Shown here: in pieces, positions 1 through 8,404 of the stretch
How the letters are laid out: every line of letters begins with the position of its first letter
How positions within the stretch are numbered: position 1 is the first letter of the stretch
Source: Spirogloea muscicola
Taxonomy: Eukaryota; Streptophyta; Zygnematophyceae; Spirogloeales; Spirogloeaceae
Length of the DNA: 43,573 nt
Direction: 5' to 3'
Assembly (NCBI GenBank): GCA_009602725.1
Contig: WELB01000057.1
Coordinates: 28,549-72,121, forward strand
Made by a program: the position numbers and the translations under genes
Notes under the pieces: generated by a model
Databases searched by the model: none
What the model was told of the DNA's origin: nothing
What the model saw: only the letters and a program-made list of their open reading frames with translations

Positions 1-659
1 TTTTGAAAGCGTTGTGGATTGCGTGTGTGGTGAGCCAATCCGTTGCCCCAGGCGTTGCGAGCGATGTGAGACGTGCCAGACTCCTTGGATTGGTCTTGAT
101 ATCCGGCATCGTCCTCAACGCCTTGCGACGCTCGTCCTCAACTGCCGCAACGAGTCTGGCCTGTGCCGCTTTGTCTGGTGCTTGAGCAAGCGCTGAGAAG
201 GGGGTGAGGAGGGGAACAGGGTCAGCCGGGTGGACCAGCCGAAAACACAGGTTCCTGCGCGCGCCGGGAAATGGAAGGAGGACGGGGTTCTGCTGCCGCA
301 TCCTGCGGCCGGGCAGCAGGGACGCCTCGTCCTGCCGGTGTCCGAGCCAGGTCAAGGACCACAGCGCCCGGCATCCACAGCTGCCGCAAGCCTCCGGCGC
401 ACGGCCAGCCTCAGGCCTCGGGCCAGCTCCTCCAACACGGGCACTTCACGCCTGCTGCCTCCAGCCATGCCGGCGCCGGCGGCACGCCAAGCCCGGGTCC
501 TGCCCGAGCTAAGGGGCCGCGCCGTGGGTTTCGCGTCCGGTACTCAAGGGGCTGCGGCCGAGCTGGATCTGCAGTGGAGCTCCTCCTCACGTCGCCAGCC
601 TGTTGACGCGAGTACTAGCTGGTGACGGCGATGACAGCCCGTCGCAGATGCTTTGCAAG
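1..659. other. GC-rich stretch, no gene recognised
   Basis: The stretch is GC-rich and open in several plus-strand frames, but the translations are Pro/Ala/Arg-rich with no family motif. I see no methyltransferase first exon here that would complete the relic exon that follows it. It is most likely intergenic or decayed repeat DNA. Confidence 0.4.
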
Positions 660-907
660 TCGCTTACAGCAGTGCACTATGCCCGGCAGGCGGCCAAGCT
701 GCATGCCAGCTCTTAGCCGCCTGCGTCTGGACATGTGCAGTGGCAGCTTTCAGCAGTTGTTTGGGCAGCGGCATAGGAAGCAAAAGAGCTGATTGGTCTC
801 TTGAAAACGCAGTGGCAGGCACTGCTGCAGCACTGTTTGGCGGCAACGTGTACCTGAACCACACTCCGCCTGCAATGCCATTCCTCGAGAAGAGCGTCAA
901 GCCCGAT
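660..907 (+). pseudogene. METTL21-like methyltransferase relic: end of intron 1 plus exon 2
   Basis: From about 819 the plus strand reads GTAAALFGGNVYLNHTPPAM followed by PFLEKSVK. This aligns with exon 2 of the intact methyltransferase at 35.1-36.4 kb (GIAAALLGANVCLTDIPPVM, then PILKKNVK). It starts at the same splice acceptor (GGCAG followed by GC). The preceding 150 bases also resemble that gene's intron 1, for example the GGCAGCTTTCAGC stretch, so this is genomic and not retroposed. The acidic residue after strand beta-2 (LTD) is replaced by LNH. The SAM-binding exon 1 and the C-terminal exon 3 were not found nearby. Its orientation, convergent with the BTB gene at 2.0-3.3 kb, is the same as in the two later blocks. 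Confidence 0.6.
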
Positions 908-1787
908 TTGGTCCATACTTCAACCTGCGGGCTAGTCCCAGTGACTTTTAAGTGAATGCCGAAATTGCAGTATGAATACACCTTTGTCTCCCTCTCTTTC
1001 AATTCATGCGCCCCGCACGCCTTCTCTCTCTATGCTCTTGCAAAAATGCTGATGCCTTGTCTATCTCCCATGCCCGTGTCCATCCGTGGTCTTACTGACG
1101 AGCAGTGGTAGGCAGTGGAGGCAGTCCGCAGGGCAAGCTCAACCTTGGGTTTGCATATGTAGCCATGCAAATGTGCTTGCCAAAGAACTTTAAACCTTGC
1201 GCACCACAAGGGCCAGCCTCAGAGACACCAGTCTCTTCTCCCCTATTGCAGCGCGCTTATTGGCTATGTTGCACTGTGCAAGTCACTGTGCTGGGCACGT
1301 AAGGTTTTGCTCAAGCCTGTGTGCAACCTTGAATTGGGACTCCCAGCAGGAAGGCATGTGAAAAGCAAAGATGCGAACTTCCACATTTCTCATCTCTTGA
1401 GTCTGAAAAGTAGAGTAGCAGGGCAGATTGTCTTGCCAGCTCACTTGCCAGCCATGAGAAGAATACCAGTGGCAATGTGGCACAGCTACATTATTCAGAT
1501 TTGACCTTTCACATGCCTTCTGAGCCCTCTACTTCTTATGGGTGCAGGCAGGCTGGTTGCCCTCTTCCCGCAGTCCAGCGATGGCCAGATGGGCTGTGGC
1601 TCTCAGGTTCTTGAGCTATGCAGTACGTGGACATGCTTAGGTGGAGATGCTTCTTCTCACGCAGTCTTGTCACGGAGGGCACACTTGCAACACGCTAACC
1701 CTTGCAATAAGCTCGCAAGCTTACTCTACCAGTCCCTTGGGCTCCTTTTGGGCGGGCCTTCACAGCCTTCGCCTTACTTTGGATGAA
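908..1787. other. Intergenic, no gene recognised
   Basis: Only short unrelated ORFs are present. I looked for the missing third methyltransferase exon (LGYTLRS, LYLLRKLS motifs) on the plus strand and did not find it. Confidence 0.35.
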
Positions 1788-3311
1788 CTATTCCACCTGG
1801 GGCACTACAGATGACCTGCAAGACCAAGTGGAGTCGCGAATGAAGAGAAATAAGTGGGACATGTTATGATGTTTCTGCAAGTAGGCAGTGACACCATAGA
1901 GCATGGTGCAAGGTTGGTCAGGCAAGCCTGACAAGCGGTCAACCTGCATGAGGTACCTCATTTGGCAAACAATGGTCGAACAGGTCGAAATTCTGTCAGC
2001 TACAGCTGACTCAGCTCGTTTTGAGGAGCGGTCTAGTCTTTACCTCTGGCGGCACGGCGTGACAGTCCAGTCCTCAGCTGAATTCTTAAGCAGTCTCTCC
2101 AATCCACTGTAAAGTTGCTGCCGGTTGCTAGTATAAATTTGCATCTTATTAATTAGATTGGTCATGTTGGCGGCCTGCTCCTTGACGCAGAAGGTGCTGA
2201 GGACCGTGCAGGTATGAGCATAAAGCTCATCCGAATGGTCTGCGTCTCCTGTGCGGCATTTGCTGCTTACGGATACTAAGGAGGGTGCCCAAAGGAGGAT
2301 GAAGGAGAGCCGCTCGCTGGCCTCGAGAACCAGGCTCCCCGTCGCAAGGTCACAAAGTAAGCTCCGCACAATGGCGTCAATGGTTCGGCAAGTGTCGTTG
2401 TTGGCCTGATAAGTGACGAAGGTGGCCAGCCGACCTTGTGACGCGAGCAGTGCGACGAGCTTCTGCCGAAACCCCAGGTCGTGGACCTGTGCGAGCAGCC
2501 AGACGTACTCGACAGATGGCTCAGAGGAGCACATATGCCGCTTGCTTCGCCGTGTGAGCTTGTCGGCTTCACTGTTAACGACATCATAGATGCCATCTTC
2601 CACGCCATGACGGAGGGCTTTGTTGCCCGATCCAGCGAGGTTCTTGAGCATTGCGGTAAGCGCAGCCTCACTGATCATGACCGCCACCGCATTCTGAGCA
2701 GAGTCAGGACGCAGACTCAGGACGATGCGGATGAGCGCGGCTTCAACCAGCGCCTGCATGACGCGACGCACACCCTCGTACGCCAGTACAGCTCCACCAG
2801 CATGGCGTGCGAAGAGCTCCTTGCTGCAGCTGGCGTCCATGGGGATGGCAATGGCAAGGTCCTTCACTGCCGCCTCCTCTGCTGCGGTCCACGGAATGAG
2901 GGCCAGATACTCAGCAGCGAGTCTGACGCCATCCTCGAACAGCAGCTCAGCAGCTACCAGCAGAAAGCTAAGCCCTTCGTTGAAGCCCCGCAGCGGCGCC
3001 GCCAGCGTGCGCACGTAATACATAGCCTCAGCGACCGCGCGGTATGCCTCGAGGCCGCCGGCGCCGCTGGTGGCGCTGCTCGCCGCCGTCATCACTACCT
3101 TCGTAACGCCGCCGCTGCCGCCGCCGCTGCCGCTGCCGGCCCACACCGCAGAGCATCGCGCGTCGAGGAATGGGCTCTGCTGGCACACAATGGCTTTGTG
3201 GAGGTGGAGGTCGATTGCACTACTGCCACAGGCGTCCTGCACCGTCAGCTGGAGGTCCGCCGTCTCCTTGTCACCAAAGCGGGGCTTCGCAATTGCAGAA
3301 TCCGCTGCCAT
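1788..3311 (-). CDS. BTB/POZ domain protein, intact copy (family copy 1)
   Basis: Model: exon 1 3311-2044, intron 2043-1816 (228 nt, GT-AG), exon 2 1815-1788; 431 residues. The start is chosen because the other three copies begin at the same point with MA-x-[DE]-[SP]-A, although the frame is open further upstream. Residues 18-52 show the BTB core (ADLQLTV, then LHLHKAIVCQQSPFL). Residues 115-146 carry LLVAAELLFEDGV and IPWTAAEE, the pattern of plant BTB/POZ proteins of the At1g63850/At3g05675 type. Such proteins are often substrate adaptors for CUL3 ubiquitin ligases, but no partner can be named here. The C-terminal half is helical with WLLAQVHDLGFRQ. If the intron is retained, translation stops at TAA inside the donor (AG|GTAA), giving 422 residues. 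No internal stop or frameshift was seen. It is the only uninterrupted member of four in the window. Confidence 0.8.
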
Positions 3312-3735
3312 GCTGGACACGGTGACCGTTGCCTTCGCCGCGAGCAGCTGCCAATGCTGGCTCTGCATGAGGTGGGGGGAAAGGGGGGGGGACTGCCGAC
3401 GAGCCAACACCTGCTGCAATGTGCGGCGGCTGGGCCTCGAGCTGCATCCTGGACCGCAGCGCGAGCGCGGCTCCCGAGCTTGGCGGCTGTGGCCCCATGC
3501 GACAACCTCGTCCTCGTCCTCGTCCTCGTCCTCGTGCTCGTCCTCGTCCACGCCTTTGGTCCCGTCCGCAGGGTCTGTCCTGGAGGGGCCGTGCGAGGCC
3601 CCGGATGGCCCCAGCACGGCACGCACGGCGCGCGGGAGGAAGCGCGAGTGGCAGCGCCCAGCGGCGCGGCTGCCGGGCGCCGCCTTCCGGCGGCGGGCTG
3701 GGCTCGGGGAAACCTCTGCACAGGCATGCATGCAC
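3312..3735 (-). promoter_or_regulatory. 5' flank of BTB copy 1, conserved among paralogs
   Basis: The flank ends upstream in GTGCATGCATGCC, also present upstream of BTB copies 2 and 3 and, with one change, copy 4. It also shares a GCCACTCGCGCT-like stretch with copy 4. It contains a hexamer run, (GAGGAC)n on the minus strand, at about 3505-3553. The frame stays open here, but its Glu/Asp run and Arg-rich sequence have no counterpart in the other copies, so I treat it as non-coding. Promoter function is inferred. Confidence 0.4.
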
Positions 3736-3870
3736 TCGGCTGGGATTTACAGCCGCCCGACCCGCCTTGCCGTGCTCGTGCTGACTCGTGGTTGCTGAGC
3801 GGGTCAGCTTAGCAGCAGGTGATGTACATTTATCATTGTGCTTGCCTTTGTGCTTGGCCACACAGGCCAT
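3736..3870 (+). repeat. LINE 3'-tail repeat with hairpin, at the BTB copy 1 boundary
   Basis: Reading on plus: GCATGCA, then a GGCTGGGATTTACAGCC hairpin, then a peptide VLVLTRGC and stop matching the C-terminal VLTRGY of the LINE endonuclease at 22.9 kb, then a downstream segment (GATGTACAT, TGTGCTTGCC) that recurs near 7.69 and 26.79 kb and inverted near 6.7 kb. Confidence 0.55.
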
Positions 3871-4574
3871 CCATCACTTAATATACACTCCATTCCCTTG
3901 CCAGGCGTTTGCAGGGCGCTTCCGACTTGCAGTTGCTGACTTGGCGGTTCTGAACGAGCGGCGTGAGCTCAGTGGAACCAGACTTCCCGTGGAAGACAAG
4001 CCGCTCTTGATTATCCGACAACGGTGGGGCAAACTAGAAGAAAGAGAAGAAGCAAAGCGCCCGCTAAGATATATAAGGTAGCTGTGAAAGGCAGGCGAGT
4101 ACATAAAGAGGGTTCCTGGAACTCAGATACACCACGTGGAGCTGCAGCTGGACCGCCCTGGGCCTTATCAATACCCCAGTGTGTGCATTGAAAATTAAAT
4201 GAGCTGACGGGAGGTAGAGGAACGCCGCTCCGCAAGCCCCGTTTAAGAACAAGAGGAGGAGAGAAGTGTGCTGTGAGCGACGGAGGGCATGAGCGGCCAT
4301 TTTCAACGCAAGCACATCGAAAACTCAAAACATTTGTTGCCGTATGAAAACCGCCTCTGTAGCTGCAACTTAGCACGTAAACAAGGACGCTCTTTCAGAA
4401 GGAGGCAATGGCCGTGAAATGAACAATGTTTGTTAAGGGTTTATGGTTTTAGGATTTAGTGATTCATTTCTGCATGCTACGTTGTGGTCAGCAACCACGC
4501 TCTATGGTCAACCACAACAGGTCCTGTCTCCTTGACACCCTAAAGAGGTGGGAATCTTGAATTGAGAATCAGTG
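3871..4574. other. Intergenic, no gene recognised
   Basis: No family motif on either strand. The minus-strand ORF around 4011-4376 shows no recognisable domain. Confidence 0.35.
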
Positions 4575-4767
4575 GGGCGACAGGTCGAAGTGTTGCGCTC
4601 AGACAATGAGGAGAGTGCAATCCAAGCGAGTACACATGCTACTTGGCTGGTGAAGGCATCCAGCGTCAAGACAGAATCCTTCAACCCCCAACTACATGGA
4701 GTAGCTGAGAGGATGAAGTGGACGCTCCTTGAAGCTACCAGATGCACGCTGCAAGAAAGTGGACACA
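4575..4767 (+). pseudogene. Ty1/copia integrase core fragment
   Basis: The plus-strand reading has VEVLRSDNEES followed by GVAERMKWTLLEATRCTLQE. It matches the copia integrase core around its second catalytic Asp (LRSDNGGEF-like) and the GVAER(M/N)RTLLE motif before the catalytic Glu. The fragment is cut at 4768 by the TG end of a copia LTR, so a later element may have inserted into an older one. Flanking pol sequence is missing. Confidence 0.7.
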
Positions 4768-4816
4768 TGTGTAGAAATGCAGCGTCCGCCATGGCCTTGG
4801 CGACGGCGGTGGCAGC

Positions 4817-4847
<31 letters not shown>

Positions 4848-4949
4848 GCGACTGGGGAGCGACCGGACTAGGAGGGCCCGAAGGTGTTGAGAATTGCAAG
4901 GGCTGCCTGCCCTCCAGTGTCTTATGACCCCGGCCCGACCCGCAGGGAA
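4768..4949 (-). repeat. Copia LTR, left copy (minimum extent)
   Basis: This begins TGTAGAAATGCAGCG and matches 6254-6450 through a GGC-repeat core, the GACTGGGGAGCGACCGGACT block and the CCGGCCCGACCCGCAGGGAA block. In minus orientation it ends in TTCTACA. It would be the 3' LTR of an element whose gag lies at 5.7-6.25 kb. The outer end could not be placed. Confidence 0.6.
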
Positions 4950-5682
4950 GTCACGGGGAGGCTGAGCTGGTCGGCCAGCCCAGCACATAAGCCGCTGACC
5001 TGGCAACCAGAGTGTGGGGCCCATGCCATCCACCCACTCCTAGGTCAAAAGCCCTAGACCTCGTCTACCGCTGTTTGTGATGAGCATTCCAAGGCGCTCC
5101 AGCGCAGCTCCACACAAAACAGCTAGACCTAGACCATGTGCAGCTAGCAGTCAAGAGTTTACAAAGGACACTCTTTCCAACACTCCCACTCTAGCAAGTA
5201 TGGGTCTAGCAAGCCAAGTCGATCTTCTCGACCTGTCAGAACACCTTGACAACAAGTTGACATTGTACACCAGCTTGTAGTCAATCGCCTTGTTGTACTG
5301 CAGCTGATTCATCAGCTCCCACTGCTCCTCAGGTTACTGGACTCTGTCCACCCACTTGCAGTCGATCCTTCACGCACAACTGCTGATTCCTCAGCTCCCA
5401 CTGCTCCGCAGTGTTCCTGACCTGGCACACCCACTTGCAGCCGCAGCCAATCGCCTCTTCAGCGATACTGCTGTCCTGTGCTCCTTGCCGCAGCCAATCG
5501 CCTCTTCAGCGATACTGCTAATGCCTCAGCTCCCACTGCTCCGCAGTGTACCTGACCTGGCACACCCACTTGCAGCCGCAGCCAATCGCCTCTTCGGCAA
5601 TACTGCTGTCCTATGCTCCTTGCCGCAGCCAAGTAGACACCGTCGAGACCATCGACTCCAGCCGGTCCTGCACTACAGCGCT
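4950..5682. repeat. Tandem duplication inside the copia remnant
   Basis: A unit of about 130 nt occurs twice between about 5386 and 5635, each copy with CAGCTCCCACTGCTCCGCAGTG and GCAGCCAATCGCCTCTTC. The open frame across it on plus only reflects the repeat. In minus orientation it lies between gag and the 3' LTR, where pol should be, so the element has lost pol. Confidence 0.55.
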
Positions 5683-6250
5683 TCAGCATGGTAGATCGCC
5701 AGTGTAGTACTGCCAGACTCCCGGCGTCCCTTGTTGCCGCTGCTTCCCTGTCCGCTGCACCGCCAAACGCAGAGGACACTGCGCCTTCCGATGCCCAGGC
5801 TGTCTACAGCAATGCCAGATGGCCTTGTCCTTGGTCACCACACTGTTCTCAGCCTGTTTCTGCAACACCAGCGTATTGGGCTGGCTCTCCTGCTTGTGGC
5901 CAACCTGCAGCACCAGCGTTTCGGGCTAGCTATCCTGCTCCTGGCCCACTTGCAGCACCAGCGTTTCGGGCTGGCTATCCTGCCCCTGGCCCACCAGCTT
6001 CCTCCACTCTTGCGCACCGCTTGCAGTCGGCAAGACTTGCGTCAGGTGGTACTGGTCCAGGTACGCCAAGACCGAAGCGTCCCGCTCCCCCCACTCCAGG
6101 CGAGCTTTGACGACTGCCTCCGGCCCGGGCATCTCCTCCGCAACGACGCCCCACAGGCAACACGCCTGCAGTGTCAGCTCCACCTTGCATCTCCATGTCC
6201 GCCAGTCCTGCCCCTCGAACTTCTCGGTGCCGCCTACCAGCCCTCTGATA
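5683..6250 (-). pseudogene. Ty1/copia Gag remnant with peptide repeats
   Basis: Minus-strand reading from 6250: GGTEKFEGQDWRTWRCKVEL, then ACCLWGVV. This is the N-terminal copia Gag pattern (F-x-G-x-N/D-W-x-x-W, then a hydrophobic LW). At 5880-6000 are three tandem copies of a 15-residue unit like VGQGQDSQPETLVLQ. At the C-terminus is a degenerate zinc knuckle (WHCC-RQPG-H-RKAQ-C) with Trp where the first Cys should be. I found no in-frame ATG at the expected start. The fragment lies directly after a tRNA-Met primer-binding site and LTR, which fixes its identity and direction. Confidence 0.65.
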
Positions 6251-6253
6251 CCA
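6243..6253 (-). promoter_or_regulatory. Primer-binding site (initiator tRNA-Met) of the copia element
   Basis: On the minus strand the LTR end ...CTACA is followed at once by TGGTATCAGAG, complementary to the 3' end of initiator tRNA-Met, the usual primer of plant copia and gypsy elements. Confidence 0.75.
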
Positions 6254-6450
6254 TGTAGAAAAGCAGCGCCCGCCAGGGCCTTGGAGTCGGCGGCGGCTGC
6301 GACAACGGCGGCGGCGGCAGCGGCGGCGGCGACTGGGGAGCGACCGGACTAGGAGGGCCCGAAGGTGTTGAGAAAGCGGCTGCTGATATGAGAAGAGCAA
6401 GGGCTGCCTGCCCTCCAGTGTCTTATGACCCCGGCCCGACCCGCAGGGAA
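6254..6450 (-). repeat. Copia LTR, right copy (5' LTR, interrupted)
   Basis: This is homologous to 4768-4949, with a short extra segment (GCGGCTGCTGATATGAG) near 6370. The match ends at about 6450, where a LINE-tail repeat begins, so the outer LTR end is lost. Confidence 0.6.
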
Positions 6451-6456
6451 ATCAGA

Positions 6457-6615
6457 GAAAGCGGCTGCTGATATGAAAGAATCGGCTGTGAAATGCCAGC
6501 CAGATGCATACAGGTGTTCATGACGGAGCCAAAGGCTAGGCAGACAGGGCGCCCTCAATACCCCCGTGTCAGCAGTAGGAAGTCAGATGAGCTGAGGGGA
6601 GGAAGAGCAACCCCG
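6457..6615 (-). repeat. LINE 3'-tail repeat
   Basis: The 3' end GAAAGCGGCTGCTGATATG and the GGCTGTGAAATGCCAGCC hairpin match 43076-43250. Reading minus, it encodes the end of SDFLLLTRG and its 3'UTR. It is 5'-truncated at about 6615, within the coding tail. Confidence 0.65.
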
Positions 6616-7735
6616 AAAAGCAGCTACACTAAGAAAACATTTCGTGTATTTGAAACAAACGAAGGCCAAGTGGCCAAGTACGAAGGCAAGCACATTCAAA
6701 GACCTACATAACCTACAGCAGATTGACCCGCTCACTAACCACGGGTCAAAACATGAAGGTCGCTAATCGACGCCTGAATACTAGATGTCAGATACGAAGC
6801 CCTTCTGCCACCAACTAGAGCTCGTCCAGCTTTCTGGTGCAAGGCATTAGCCTGAGCAAGCTGCAAACAGGCCAAAACCCAGGGGAAGCGCTATGAAAAA
6901 GAAGCACAAAAAGAAACAAAGCAGCTACGAATCACTCAGTAACCCCTGCTAAGCAGCCGCAGTATCACGCCGCGTGCAATCAGCTGGCTGTCGCAGCCGC
7001 CCCTGAATATCAGTAGCTCCTTCATTTCTGTTTGCTTTTGCCTTTGCTAAAGCGCACAGCGACTCAAGGTGGCCACTGGGTGCTCAATACCCCATGTTGA
7101 GCAGTCGTGTGTCAGAGAAACTAGTCTCCGGGTAGCGGGTTATAGGAAACTTGTTAACAGAGGGGGCGAAGGGTGTGAGAAGCCAGCCACAAACGAATGC
7201 ACAAGATTCACAGGGGCCGGGTATTGTATAGTGATGGAGGGCCTTGAGTGGCCAAGTACAAAGGCAAGCACAAATGTGTATCACCTCTTGCGGGAGACGG
7301 TTCTGCGCTTTTCTGGCACCTTTGAAATCTGTTCAGCCCAGATTGTTTTTCTGGGCTGGCCAATCACAGCCACCGCCCTCCAATGGAACTGTCTCTTTCT
7401 CTCGAAGAACTGGATGTTTTGTTCTCCCTTTACAGCCCTTGCAGCGAGATTAGGCTCATGCTGTAGACCAGGAAGCTGGACGAGCTCTTCTTGGACGAGC
7501 TTGCCCTGGCCCCTTCGAATTTTGTTTATGCTTCCTTCTGGGCTGGCCTCTCACAGCCGTTGCCCTCTCCTGGAAGCGTCCTTCTTGGCAGCCGAAGCGC
7601 GTGAAATCTGCCGTCCGGTACACGGCCATCGATCAGCAACCTCTACTTGCTGAACCGTGGTAACCGAGCGGGTCGGCTTAGCAGCAGGTGATGTACATCT
7701 GGAGAAGTGCTTGCCATCGTACTTGGCTACGAAGA
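6616..7735. repeat. Mixed repeat fragments
   Basis: The stretch holds an inverted copy of the TGTGCTTGCC/GGGTCA module (about 6660-6770) and a copy of the AAACAAAGCAGCTACGAAT ... CTGCTAAGCAGCCGC module (about 6915-6965, shared with about 31330 and 31690). It also has hairpin repeats GGGCTGGCCAATCACAGCC (about 7353) and GGGCTGGCCTCTCACAGCC (about 7541). No gene is seen. Confidence 0.5.
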
Positions 7736-7799
7736 CCCTCCATCAATCCATACACGCTTTACACTTCCAGTGCTCCTGGTGCCAGCAGCCACTTGTCAT

Positions 7800-8045
7800 T
7801 TCCATCTTTTCCCATGTCTGGAGAGCTTCCTGCAGTGCCTGGGCGGCTGCCTCCGGGTTTCGTCAGGGCGACGTCTTCCCGCCCTCTAGCTATTCTGACC
7901 TGCACTTGCTGACTAGAGGTTACTGAGAGCCTCCTTGTCGTCTTAGCACTTAGTCCCCTGCTTTCTGCGCCATTCGGCTCCTCTTGACCTTGTCCATTCC
8001 TTTTGGGCTGGCTTCTCCCAGCCACCAGTCAATTCGGCCGCGCTT
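7800..8045 (+). repeat. LINE C-terminal tail and 3'UTR with hairpin
   Basis: The plus frame ends SDLHLLTRGY and stop at 7926, like the LINE endonuclease C-terminus. About 70 nt later comes TTGTCCATTCCTTTTGGGCT opening the hairpin GGGCTGGCTTCTCCCAGCC. The segment from the stop to about 8045 recurs almost unchanged, inverted, at 20212-20340. Confidence 0.65.
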
Positions 8046-8059
8046 TTCTCTGGGCGAGA

Positions 8060-8404
8060 AGGCAAGCGGCTGCTGGAAAACAAGGGGCGGCTGTGGAAGC
8101 CAGCCGAGTGCATGCATGCCTGGCGGAGCATGAGAGGCCCCCCGCCCGCCGTTCACAGGCGGCATGCGGAAGCGGCGCTGCCGGGCGCTGCCGGGCGCGC
8201 CCTCCACAGAAGTGGCACTTTCGAGCGCGCCACGGCGGCCGCCTGCCCTGCCCCCAGGAAAGCCCCTGTGGACGAGGGCGTGACGTGAGACGGCAGCCGC
8301 CAAGCTCTGCGGTGGTGCTGCGATAGTCAGCTCGTCGCTAAGCCTCCACCTCCAGAGGCCAGGACTGGCAGCCCGGCGGCGGCCACGTTGGCCGGGCTCC
8401 CAGC
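8060..8404 (+). promoter_or_regulatory. 5' flank of BTB copy 2
   Basis: The LINE-tail end (AAGCGGCTGCTG) is followed by GGCTGTGGAAGCCAGCC and GTGCATGCATGCC, then a GC-rich segment leading to ATG at 8405. The same order is seen upstream of the other three copies. Confidence 0.4.

Noticed and set aside
3312-3731. N-terminal extension of the BTB protein with an acidic Glu/Asp run
   Set aside because: The other three copies start at the aligned downstream ATG, and the acidic run comes from a hexamer microsatellite.
5356-5694. Plus-strand ORF with internal peptide repeats as a real repeat protein
   Set aside because: The peptide repeat mirrors a nucleotide duplication inside a copia remnant read on the other strand.
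4768-6450. A complete copia element
   Set aside because: No protease, integrase or RT lies between the LTR copies, the right LTR is interrupted and no target duplication could be shown.
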